Below the pieces are notes generated by a model. It saw only the letters and a program-made list of their open reading frames with translations. It ran no database searches and was not told the DNA's origin. From Cyclaneusma minus (taxonomy: Eukaryota > Ascomycota > Leotiomycetes > Marthamycetales > Marthamycetaceae), in NCBI GenBank assembly GCA_037179335.1, contig JAKZHN010000017.1:62001-126000 (forward strand): a DNA stretch of 64,000 nucleotides. Direction: 5' to 3'. Positions 46,521 to 57,113 of this stretch are shown in pieces. The translations under genes were made by a program, and so were the position numbers. The first letter of the stretch is position 1. The number at the start of each line of letters is the position of its first letter.

Positions 46521-47113
46521 ATGCCTCTGAAGAAATCCCGCAAGCGCGACTTGGAGGAAGACGAAGATAACCACGAGAGCGAGGAAGAGCTTACCATCAA
46601 GCCCAAGTCCAAGAAGTCCAAGAAGGCCTCGGCCGATGTCGAGCTGGGCGAGAGAGAGCAGGATGACAAGGGCGACCCCTTCTGGACGGTACTTCTCCTC
46701 AACATTTTCTTGGAGTTGCCGAGACTAATAGCCCCAATAGCTTTCTTCGGGTAGAAACCAGCGTCGAGTAGGCATCTCAGAATACAGGAAAGCGCGTCTG
46801 ATCAACTTGCGTGAGTACTACGAGAAGGATGGCGAGATGAAGCCTGGAGCCAAGGTGCGTGATTGGAATCCCACGGTCCAGCTGTACTGACGCGTCGCAG
46901 GGAATCTCCCTTACGTTGGAGCAGTACCAGGTCCTCCTCAAAGTCATACCTGAGATCAACGAAGAACTGAAGAAGTCCGGAGAGGACGTGGACACTTCCT
47001 CTGCGAAGGCCAAGGATGAAGGCGAGGAAGGCGCAGCGTCGTCTCTGGCAAAGAAGGCGAAGTCGAAGTCCAAGAAGCCGAACTTCGAGGCTACCAGTGA
47101 CGAAGACGAATGA
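46521..47113 (+). CDS. SUB1: Transcriptional coactivator Sub1/PC4
   Basis: Exons are 46521-46688, 46741-46854 and 46901-47113, giving 164 residues; introns of 52 and 46 nt, both phase 0. The N-terminus is charged, with Lys-rich clusters. The PC4 single-strand DNA-binding core spans about residues 50-120: DPFWTLSSGRNQRRVGISEYR, then LINLREYYEKDGEMKPGAKGISLTLEQYQVLL (shown in parts). The C-terminus is acidic/basic and disordered. It assists RNA polymerase II initiation and elongation, binds promoter single-stranded DNA, and acts in the nucleus. An in-frame upstream ATG exists but lacks family support. Confidence 0.92.
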
Positions 47114-47985
47114 AGTGAAGGCGTGGTTCAAGTCAAATCTATGCGTCTTCGGTTTGCATCAACGGCGGCGTCGGTTCGGCTAGCGGCGCCAGCTCTATTG
47201 CTAGATGTTATCACTATGTCATGAATATGGGCGTGCAGGTTCGGGCCGGAGTGCCATCTGAATCTTTTGCTGGATGGGAAGGGGAGAATGGAGTTCCCCG
47301 AGGTTTGCTTTCGAGACACGACACTGAATGAAAGCTTTAATGCCTGAATGTAGTCCACGATACATTACACAAGCTCGCGGTGATAATCCTGGTATGCCCA
47401 ACCAGTGGCATTTCTAGTTGTGAAAGTCCTCGTTCTTCCCAACTACCTGGTATGTATTCTCTCAATCGTGCACCTGGACTTTAAAAGGTCCACAAACCGC
47501 CTGGCCGGCATCGGACTTACCAAATGCAATTCACCATATCCGGTCCCTTCGACCAAATTTGCCCCATTAGCAAGTCTCACCACATAGCGCCCAGGCGAAC
47601 CAGCAACAGAATCCACCAGTTCTGGCAGACCTTCTGGCTTCCTCCAGCCGTGGCAGATTTTCCCAGCCATTGGCACATCCGCTCTCAATCATTTTGGAGC
47701 ACCGCCACTGGCAGCTCCCTAGAAATTTTCACCAAGCCAGAGCACCTTCTTTAGAAAACGCTCCAGCCACAAGAAGACAGTGTTTACCGAGCTTGGAGTT
47801 TAGCTATTGTATTCCATTGCTTATTACCTATAGACGAATGGAGCCAAAGAGCGGACGAATGCGATTGTTAAGGTATTTGTAAGCGATCACCATAGGTGGC
47901 TGTTTGAGTGTTCGCCCCGAGAATTCCTCCCTCTCTAAGAGTTGTTTTCCTAATTTTATACCGCTCTCAGGTGGACTGCAGAAAA
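47114..47985. other. Intergenic region, no gene seen
   Basis: 3' flanks of SUB1 and of the acidic-tail gene. Short open frames here do not look like protein. Confidence 0.5.
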
Positions 47986-48670
47986 TCAACCGTCGTTTTC
48001 AACCATCTCATCTATTCCATACCCGAACAACCTTGGATCATCCTGAGCCATGTCGGCATTACCGTAATAGCTTTCCTGGTCCGGCTCGCCTTCATCCGCC
48101 ATTGGTTCATCCGCCGGCTCGTCTTCATCCATCCTTGGTCTATCTCCATCGCCGGGATCTTCCTCGCCTTCGTTGTCGGCCTCAGCCATGGCGCCGTCTT
48201 CGGTTGCAAGGTCGTCGTCATCATAGGAATCTACACTGCCCTCGTTTCTTTCGGCCAGTTCCCATCGAAGGTCGCGTAAGCACTCGACCCGGCGCTGCTG
48301 CAAGTCTTTCTCAATTTCCTTCTTTCGGGCAGCGTATATCTTCTCTAATTCGATCCGCTTGGCCCTGTCTATGGTAATGTGGTCGTCCATCCACCTTGCC
48401 TCCTTGGCCGATAAAAAGATTCCAAACCATCCGTGAATCTGCTTGGCTCTCTCCTTCTTCGGCTTCGTTGCCGCGGCCGGCTTTCTGGCCTTCTTGGTTT
48501 TTGACGGAGTGCGAGTTCTTGGCCTGGTCGGTCGTGCTGGCTTGTAGGGCAGGTGAAGCTTGTACGACGTTGCCGCCTTGGGTGTTGCCCACGATTTCAC
48601 CAGCGCTGGGCTTGGGCTCGGGAGCGGGCTGGGGTGTAGCTTCACCCATTAAGATCGCTGAGTTCTCCAT
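47986..48670 (-). CDS. Acidic-tail protein of a local repeat family, start and frame uncertain
   Basis: The frame ending at 47986 is clearly protein-like. It has a basic part (KPKKERAKQIHGWFGIFLSA), a helical segment (ITIDRAKRIELEKIYAARKK..., then DLQQRRVECLRDLRWELAE) and a very acidic tail ending GYGIDEMVENDG. It has no ATG of its own before the one inside RWMDDHIT; just upstream it meets a stop. An ATG at 48670 opens another frame (MENSAILMGEATPQPAPEP...) overlapping the same DNA, but I found no convincing intron joining them. The relic at 37.8-38.4 kb preserves this sequence in RIP-mutated form and lacks the block that contains the 48670 ATG. I recognise no family. It may be a lineage-specific duplicated gene or the remains of a mobile element. 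Confidence 0.45.
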
Positions 48671-48881
48671 CTTGCTTGAGAGTACGGAGTTGAGGATCGA
48701 TCTTGGGAGAATGGGCTGGGGTGTAGCGTGCTTATAGTTGAAGTTGCGCGTGCTTGTGTTGTTGTTGTAATGTGTTGGAAGGAAAAAAGGTTGCATGTGT
48801 GAGAGACCGCGAGAAGCTGGTGACTCGGTGAGGAGTCTGGTCCCTGGTTTTTGAGAATTAAGGCTGGTGCACGGCAGGGAA

Positions 48882-48974
48882 GCGTTCGGGTGGTGGGAGG
48901 GCGTTTGATCTGGTGGGTGGTGTTGTCGTCGAGGGAATCTAGTCGCTTGCGAGATGCTTCGACGGCAGCCAGTG
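48882..48974 (-). repeat. 93-bp block identical to 37841-37933
   Basis: The complement of this block is base-for-base identical to 37841-37933. It ends exactly where the 90-bp duplication (48975-49064) begins. Its left neighbour (about 400 bp) is missing in the 37.8-kb copy. Confidence 0.9.
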
Positions 48975-49064
48975 CAGCCGTAGAGTTGTCGCCGATAACG
49001 GATTTCAAGATCGCGACGAGCGCCGCCCGGCCACCTCTTCCTTCTCATCTCCTCGTCACGCTAC
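48975..49064 (+). repeat. 90-bp dispersed duplication, copy upstream of HIS7
   Basis: It matches the complement of 34103-34192 at 86 of 90 positions. It points toward HIS7 (ATG at 49223), as the other copy points toward the 5-oxoprolinase gene. Confidence 0.85.
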
Positions 49065-49222
49065 AGTCTCAGAACAGTTCGCAACTGCCCCACCATTATT
49101 ATTTCGATGACTGTTGATATACACGGCGTCAATAATTTCTCCCGACTTTGCTCCCATCAGCTCAAATAATACCGGCTTAGCCAGGCAATTGTGAAGCTTG
49201 TGGGCTTCCGTCGGGCTACATT

Positions 49223-50920
49223 ATGCCAACAGTCCATCTTCTAGACTATGTTGCTGGCAACGTTCGGAGTCTGGTCAACGCCATAGAGAAGGTCGGCTAC
49301 ACCGTGGAATGGGTCAGAACGCCGGACGATGTTGCCAAAGCAGATGTAAGTATCGCCAATTAATGCTTGACTGTGCTTCCTTGTCCTTTGCTGATTATTC
49401 GTGTACAGAAGCTCATCCTCCCCGGCGTCGGCCATTTCGGCCACTGCATGACTCAATTCTCTTCTTCAGGATACCTGCCCGCCATTCGAAAGCATCTCGA
49501 AGCCGGGAAGCCGTTTATGGGTATCTGCGTCGGACTGCAGGCTCTCTTCGAGGGTTCCGCTGAAAATCCATCCGTGCCAGGCATTGGTTTCATCAAGGGA
49601 CGCCTGGATCGTTTCGATGACTCTTCGAAATCAGTACCTCACATAGGCTGGAACAGCGCAAACACTTCACTCCAGCAAGTCTACGGATTGCGGCCCTCCT
49701 CAAATTACTACTACGTTCATTCGTACAAGGTTCCGTACCGACCAGGCGAACTGGAAGCTCAAGGCTGGACGGTAGCCACAGCTAGATATGGAGACGAAGA
49801 GTTCGTTGGCGCTGTTGCCAAAGCGAACGTACTGGCGACACAATTCCATCCAGAAAAGAGTGGTGTCGCTGGACTGAGGGTCCTCAAGGCTTTTCTGGAT
49901 GGCACGGCAGGCGACAATATCGGATCCGAAACCGTCTCAACCGAAACTGCAGTAGAGGGCTTGACTCGACGAGTAATAGCATGCTTGGACGTCAGGACGA
50001 ATGACCAAGGGGACCTCGTGGTAACCAAGGGCGACCAGTATGATGTCCGTGAAAAGGGTGCTGAAGGAAACGTGCGAAATCTGGGTAAACCCGTCGAGAT
50101 GGCTCGAAAATATTACGAACAAGGTGCCGACGAAGTCACCTTCTTGAACATTACCAGCTTCCGAGACTGCCCGCTCGCAGACCTACCTATGCTGGAGATC
50201 CTTCGAAGGACTTCGGAGACGGTCTTTGTACCGCTGACAATCGGAGGAGGCATCCGAGATACTACCGACACCGATGGAACAAAAGTATCCGCACTCGATA
50301 TCGCAACCATGTATTTCAAGAGTGGAGCAGACAAAGTTTCAATCGGGTCTGATGCGGTTACGGCGGCAGAGCAATATTTTGCCGCAGGAAAGAAACTGAA
50401 TGGGACTACAGCAATTGAGCAGATATCACAAGCCTACGGCAACCAGGCAGTGGTTGTGAGTGTCGACCCCAAGCGAGTCTATGTCTCGAGCAAGACGGAG
50501 ACCAGTCACCACACCATTACCACGGATTTCCCTGGTCCAAATGGCGAGACTGTCTGCTGGTATGCTTGCACCATCAAAGGAGGCAGGGAGACCCGCGATC
50601 TGGACGTAGTTGATCTGGTCCAGGCCGTGGAGGCAATGGGCGCCGGCGAGATTCTTCTCAACTGCATTGACAAAGACGGCACAAATAGTGGCTTCGACCT
50701 CGAGCTTATCGACCAGGTGAAGAGCGCTATCAGCATTCCGGTAATTGCCTCCAGCGGAGCCGGGCGTCCTGACCACTTCGAGGAAGTGTTTACCAAGACA
50801 AAGACTGATGCAGCGCTGGGGGCTGGCATGTTCCACAGGGGAGAGTATACGGTGAAGCAAGTAAAGGATTTCCTCGCGGAGAAGCACCTGATGGTGAGGC
50901 AATTTGAAGCAGAAATCTAG
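49223..50920 (+). CDS. HIS7: Imidazole glycerol phosphate synthase, bifunctional glutaminase-cyclase (HisHF)
   Basis: Exons are 49223-49345 and 49409-50920, with a 63-nt intron, giving 544 residues. The N-terminal glutamine amidotransferase domain has LLDYVAGNVRSL, LPGVGHFG and the catalytic Cys in GICVGLQALFEG; the triad His and Glu appear in TQFHPEKSG. The C-terminal HisF barrel starts at about residue 232 with VIACLDVR and includes LNITSFRDCPL and VPLTIGGGIRD, near complete to the end. It converts PRFAR plus glutamine to imidazole glycerol phosphate and AICAR, the fifth step of histidine synthesis, in the cytosol. Length matches yeast HIS7 (about 550). General amino-acid control is expected but no Gcn4/CpcA site was verified. 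Confidence 0.95.
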
Positions 50921-52033
50921 CTAGTGTTCGGGCGCCATGTCAAAAGCTTGGGACATATAGAAAATCAAAAACTCGGGCTTCTACATAAGATAGAATATCT
51001 AAACGTTCTAGAGCACAGTCCAAGGGATGCGCATTTTCTTTCAATATATAAGGTAGATTATGAAGTTGGGATGTTCATCCTGCTCTTTGGAGATCTTCCA
51101 CACTTTCGAGCTTCCGTGTATTGCAAAGGAGAGGGATTGTATTGTCGTTAGCGCATTGACCGTAGCCTGTGTTTGTCAATATCTGGGCATAAGGGAGTTG
51201 CGGCGTTATCCTAAGATGGGACTTTCCTGACAGAACGGTGTCACCAACACATGGGGCATACATGAGGGTGCTTCCGAGAATGCACTAGTTTTGTGCTGTT
51301 TAAATTGGATAGGAAGAGCTGGAAGTTAGGAAGTGGTAAAGGCTCGTAATGGCGAGGAATCCGAATCGGATAATAGGAATGCCTCGAATATTAACCAGCT
51401 CTGGGAAGCAACCCCCTTAGGGCATTTTATTAATGCCTACCGAACTCGAATGTCCAAGACACGCGAAAATAAAGCCAAAGAAAGGCCAAGTGCCCCCCCC
51501 CCCCGGTGGCACCTGGAATGGAACACAGGTAAAGTTAACTCATGCGTTTGGCGTCTAAAACGGGGTCTACAAACCGGGCCCGGGACAACAAAGTCGTACA
51601 CTGCCGCCCAGACCACAGCTCCTGTATCGGTGTTCTAATCGTTAGAGGTTGGTTCTATACTTAGGTATATCCCTGATATAGATTATCTGCTGTCGACGTT
51701 CCCCTCTACCCTTGCTAAAACCATGAGCATGTGACAAGTCCACATCCGCGCCGGCCAGATGATCATATGGCAATCAAGGCCAAGTAAGTAAAAGGCCGGT
51801 GTTACCGTTATGCAAGTGTGCTAGGAACTTATGTGGCTTGTAATTCTCGTGTTATATAATGTGGTAAGTCTCCAGATTCTGCAGAGGCTTCTTTGAATAT
51901 GTGCTTTCATTGTTGACAAGGACTATACTCGGTTAAGAGCACAAAGCTAGTGTATTGGCCAGTGGCATTCATAGACACCTACTAATTTTAGGTAGCAGAC
52001 AGCCATCATGAACATGAAGTTGGCAACCTCCAA
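50921..52033. other. Convergent intergenic region with a C12 run
   Basis: 3' flanks of HIS7 and the CxxC protein gene. A homopolymer of 12 C is at 51493-51504. No coding sequence is supported. Confidence 0.5.
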
Positions 52034-54228
52034 CTAGTCCTCTTTCATCTCCCTCTCAAGCGTCTCCTTCACTAATCGATCCCTCGCCTCCGCCTCTTTT
52101 TTCTTCTGCTCGTCCCTCTCCTTCTCATCTTCCTCTGTAGCTGTACTCTCAATGCTAGGCAGTACACTTGCCTCTCCCTGATTACTGTTGCCAAATCCCA
52201 TCATGGGCGCTGTCGGAGCTCTCCCGCTCTCCTTCTTATGCTCCTTTAGACCCTCGTCCCCGAAATTCGACGAGCTGGCTCTTTCAGTGTCGTCCAAACC
52301 CGGCGTCGGCGTCACACTCAGCAGGCTCCTTCTCTTGTACGTATTAAAACGCTTGTCCGGCTTCCCGTCCTTCGTGATCCGAACACCATGTTCGTTAAAT
52401 CTCACAGTCTCAATGCTTTTGTCGGCACCATATCGCTTGTCCGGTGTTCCGTGCCTGGTGATTGGAACACCATTCTCGTCGTATCTTTGCGGGGGCATCT
52501 TTTTGGGGACTCGAGGCTGCGTGCCATCTCTGCTGGAGGCGCTTGACATGCTTCGGATACTGCTGCCGGTGGTAGGGGGCTTATGAGAATTGTTGCCGAG
52601 CCAGTCGTGGGTCTGAGCTTCAGTCTCCTGGTCATCGGGTGGTGCGGATGAGTTTGTATCGGAGATGCTCTGTCGTCTGCTTATTACCTTGGCAGGGACA
52701 GGTTTCTTAGAAGCCGAGGTAGGGTTAGATACTGATTTGGTTCGGCCGCGCGGGGAGGGTCGGTAGTCGTCGTCGTCGTCGTGGTCCAGCTCATCCTCAT
52801 CGTCCAGCTCGTCCTCATCATCGTCTATGTTGAACAAGGTAGATGATAGCATATCTGCTGGAAGCGGCTTGATCGCGGTTATCTTGGGAGGTGCTGGGGT
52901 CACGCTAGGCGACTGGCGAGATTTCTTTCTGCTGGCAGATACAGGCTCCGCTACATCGTCCACCCAAGGAGGGTCTCTTCGCTTTTTCGGAAGGTTGGAA
53001 TCGTACATGCTGTTATTGAGCTCCCTTCTCTCGCTAGCTGCTCGTGTCTCGCTAAGACCTGAGCGAGCTGCAGTAGGGAATGGAGGTGGAGGCATTGCTC
53101 GTGAAGGCGCGGTTTCCCGTACAGGGGTAGCAGATGATGGTGGAATTGCTGATCCACCGCGAGTCTGATCCTCGAGACGTTTGAGGCGTGTCTTCACGAT
53201 CTGAAGCTCAAGCTTTAACGAGTCGACTTCATTTGCCTTTACACGGATGCTTGAGATGTTCTCGGTCAAAGAATCAAGATCCTCCACAGTGAAGTGAATG
53301 CCATTGCCTTCCACCGGACGAGCAGAAGCCGCATCCCTGGTCTCGCGCCGTAGGTCCTCGAGTCCATGATGCAGACTATCGATGTCGCGGCTGACTCGCT
53401 CGGAAGATGCTGATTTGGCCGTAGTTTCTCTTCGCATCTCAGCCATAAAGTTCTTGCACAATCGCATGTCCTTCTCTATGCGGAACACGATGTCTGATAT
53501 GCGGTCAATGTCCTTCCTCTGGCTGTCGATGGAGTCTTCGACCCAGCTCCTGAAGTCCATGTCATCGTCTCCCATCATGACCTCTCGGCCTCTTTCTCCC
53601 TGGGCGTCTGGATGTGTGTCTGGCGGTGTGATCATAGCAGCCTCTGGGATATGCGAGTCTACCCGATCGTTGGCGTCAAGTGGGGGCCGGTACTGCGATA
53701 CAATTCTCGGTCTCGCGAGTTCACCATCAAGGGCGTACGTTTTTTCCACTTGGAGGGGAACAATTTCTCCGGTCTGCTCCGAGACGATATTCAAGAGAGA
53801 AAGGAGCAGGATCACTTGGCCTCTGGAAACTTGACAATCAGCTAACTGCGAGCACCATCTGTGGGCTGAAGGATGAGGGCGACTGCTTACTTGACGAGAA
53901 CGTGGTCCAGCGGCGCGCTCTGGCAATACAGACCGAGCTCTTCTTTGCAATCGGTGCAGGCAAGATTCTGGAAAAAGCTGGAGTTCCAGTCAATATCGGT
54001 GGCATGGTTTGAGGGACAGCTCACGGCGACTTACACATCTTCGCCAAAGGCCTCTGGAGCGGCAGCGCGAACACTGCCTACGGCTTCGAGACCCTCTAGC
54101 TCATCGAGTTCAACAAACACAGGACTGTAGTGGTGGGTCCCGATCTTGAGCCAGGAATTGCGCGGTCTGCCGAGTTCAGTCTTGCAGGTCTGGCAAGAAC
54201 AAATCAGACTGCTGATCTCGTCGGCCAT
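52034..54228 (-). CDS. Yippee/Mis18-like CxxC protein with coiled coil and repeated C-terminal motif
   Basis: Exons are 54228-54035, 53977-53891 and 53822-52034, with introns of 57 and 68 nt, closing to 689 residues. The N-terminal 120 residues carry two CxxC pairs (CQTCKTELGRPRNSWLKIG and CTDCKEELGLYC), spaced as in zinc-binding Yippee/Mis18 domains. A coiled-coil part follows (IDRISDIVFRIEKDMRLCK; LKLELQIVKTRLKRLEDQT). The middle is disordered with an acidic run (DDDEDELDDEDELDHDDDDD). Near the C-terminus a motif occurs twice: NGVPITRHGTPDKRYG and HGVRITKDGKPDKRFN. The end is a charged helix. Mis18 proteins load CENP-A at centromeres in fission yeast and animals; that role here is only inferred. 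Confidence 0.7.
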
Positions 54229-54710
54229 CGCGAAATGCGCCAGTGAGGCAGAAATCGGAGGCAGATCAATTGTGGTGATGGTGTGGGAATGGTGGGACAC
54301 TTCTGGCGCGACCCGAAAATCAATTTACGCGTCTGTGGCGTCTGTGGCGTCTCGTCAACCAAAAGAATTGGGTTTGACGCAGAGAACGACCAACATCGAT
54401 TTCAGTACATATGAACACCCCTAGCAATTAAGAAAATTCGGAATGATTCAAACTAGTCTACTTTCGATAATTGAGGATTAAATGATCCAACGATTAATTC
54501 CAGCTTATCAGCACTACGCCACGCGTTGGACGTCAAAGTGCGTGGCTAGCTCAGCTTTGCCGTCGCAGGCCAGGCTGCATCTCAATTCTCAAAGCTGCAT
54601 CCCAAAATTCCAAATGCTCCCCGCGACTCCAAAGTCCATGCTCCCCTTGTGGCCAATCAAATCTGTCAAGCGCATGCGCCATTCCTGCCCCGACGTCCTC
54701 CCACTTCACC
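54229..54710. promoter_or_regulatory. Divergent promoter region between the CxxC gene and the Rex1-type exonuclease
   Basis: About 480 bp lie between two divergent start codons, so both promoters must be here. An 8-bp near-repeat (TCTGTGGCG) occurs twice at about 54331-54348. No specific factor site is claimed. Confidence 0.5.
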
Positions 54711-57113
54711 ATGGCCGGCGCCGACAGCGACCAGCGACAAGCTAATGCGAAGCCATTGACCAACAGACCGTCCAAAGCAACCAAGTCGAAGAAGCGCAAG
54801 GCCGACGACGCCAACATGGACGACGAGAGCCCTCCTCCCCTCCCTCGAGTGGTCGGAGCCTTGCCCGTCTTCAACCTTACCGCCACTGGCGCAAAGCGCG
54901 AGTCTTCCGAGGAATGGCAGACGATCGAGAATGGTCGCGCGACCAAGAAAGCAAAGAAGCTCCCCAAGAAAGATGGCAATTATCCCGAAGCCAAGTTCTC
55001 GGGCTCCGCCAGACTACAGTCCATCCTCAAGATCGGCGACCTGCAAGCATTGGTGCTCTACCTGCTTGCTGACGGAACATCGCCGCAATGGATTGCCGTG
55101 CGTCACCGGAATCAGGTCCGGAAAGTCGTGGTACTGATGGTCCCCGGCCTGGAGGAGTACATGTTTATGAACGACGCAATGAAGGAGAAGCTGTCCAGGA
55201 TGCATTCACAGGATCAAGGGTACCACAGCTCGACACCCGATGACTATTATCCGCGACCAATCTCTGCTGCGTCTCTTCCGCCTCTAGTCAAGGACTTTGC
55301 GGACATGTTCGAACACCTCTGGCCTGTCAAGACGCCCGGGGACGACAAGTACAACAAGATGCATTCTCCGCTCCATGCGATGCTTACCGCCCCACTTTCG
55401 AAGCGTCAGGAAGACAAGAAGATGAAGGGAGCGAAGCCAGCCAGAGAGCCCGAGGGTTGGCAAAACAAGCGTACACGTATCTCTGAGTTTCTTTGCTCGG
55501 CAGAGGATCTACTTCAGAATGACTACACTCTCCACCCATCAATGTACACAGATGAGAAGGACAAGACCTATTTGGAGCAGCAACGGAAGAAAGCAGGCAC
55601 AACTCTTGAGGATGGTTGGGTAGACACTAACGTACAGAACTTTGAAGATGGTACAGTTCCCGAGAAAGACATTGAACAAGGTAGCATTACTGCTGGCCGA
55701 GAAGTCCTTGCTCTGGATTGCGAGATGTGCTTGACGGGACCTGCAGAGTTCTCCTTGACGCGCGTCAGCGTTGTTAGCTGGGATGGAACGCTCGTCATGG
55801 ATGAGCTGGTCAAGCCAGATAAGCCCATAGTAGACTATCTCACAAAGCAAGTTCTCTCCTGAAACTTTTCTCGTATTGGCTAACTGGTTTAAAGGTACTC
55901 GGGCATTACTGAAGAGATGCTCAAGCCGGTTACTACCACGCTCAAGGACATCCAGCAGAAACTCGTCAAAATCCTCCATCCTCGTACCGTACTCCTTGGT
56001 CATTCCCTCGACTCCGATCTCAAAGCCTTGAAACTTACTCATCCATTCATCGTCGACACCTCAATCATCTATCCTCACCCACGCGGTCCTCCTCTCAAAT
56101 CCTCTTTGAAATGGCTAGCACAGAAGTATCTGGGCCGCGAGGTTCAGAAAGGCGACGGAGCATCTGGTCCAGGTCATGACTCCATCGAGGATTCCAAGAC
56201 GTGTCTCGACTTGGTGAAGCAGAAGTGCGAGAAGGGTCCGTTGTGGGGAACTACTGATTCACAAGGCGAAAACCTCTTCAAGAGATTAGCACGCACCGGC
56301 GTCCGCTACAAGAACAGCGGAGGCTTTGCTATTGACGGCTCGAGTGGAGGTAGAAGTTCTGCAGCTATTGACTGGGGCGATCCGAAGAAAGGAGCGGGAG
56401 CGGCAGCGGATTTTGTGATCGGCTGTAGCAACGATGAAGAAGTTGTCGACGGTGTCATTCGAGCCGTGAATGGTGACCCGGATGGCAAGGAAATCCCGGG
56501 TGGCGGGGTTGATTTCGTGTGGGCCAGGATGCGAGAGCTTGAGAGTCTCAAGGGCTGGTGGAACAACTTCAAGAACCAGTCGGCCGAGGAGATCAAGGCA
56601 GCCTCCGGCAAAGATGTCACGGTGAAAGATCCAAGCGCCATCGACGCAGCTATCGAGATGGAGGGCGTTGTCGCAGATACGAAGACAGACACGACAGTGG
56701 AACCAAACGGAAGTCCTCCCGTCGACAAAGTCCTTTCCGCTATGGCACAAGCATACCACCGTCTCATTCAAGAGGATAAGCCCAACCAGACGCCACAGAT
56801 CCCCGAACCTGCCAAGCCCGCCAATCTAGCGCAACAACCGAACCCAATCGACGAAGCAACAGCGCTCCTTACTTCTCGAATTCGTCGTATTTATGAGTCC
56901 CTGCCACCATGCACCGCTTTCATCATCTACTCTGGCTCCGGCGATCCTCGCGAGATGGCACGGCTGCAAGCCTTGAACCAACAGTTCCGGAAGGAATACC
57001 GGGTCAAGAAATGGGATGAGCTGAGCGTGAAGTGGACCGACGATGAGGACAGGGCATTGAAGGCGGCGGCAAATCAGGCTAGAAGGGGCATCGGATTCGT
57101 GGCTATCAAGTAG
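54711..57113 (+). CDS. REX1: Rex1/Rnh70-type 3'-5' RNA exonuclease (DEDDh), GC-AG intron
   Basis: Exons are 54711-55846 and 55895-57113, giving 784 residues. The 48-nt intron starts with GCAAGT and ends TTTAAAG, with a CTAAC branch; reading it as GC-AG gives the conserved DYLTK-YSGIT join, while the nearby GT does not. The N-terminus is basic (NLS-like KSKKRKADD). Exonuclease motifs are DCEM at 336-339, then GHSLDSDLKAL and HDSIEDSKTCLDLV, which supply the DEDD acidic residues and the catalytic His. Rex1 trims the 3' ends of 5S rRNA, 5.8S rRNA and tRNA precursors in the nucleus. The C-terminal half is a long extension with unknown function. Confidence 0.9.

Larger units (their letters stand above)
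48671..49222. other. Region between the acidic-tail gene and HIS7, built of duplicated blocks
   Basis: The 48483-48881 block is absent from the RIP relic. The 93-bp block 48882-48974 and the 90-bp block 48975-49064 are listed separately. From 49065 to the HIS7 ATG is ordinary upstream sequence. Confidence 0.6.
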
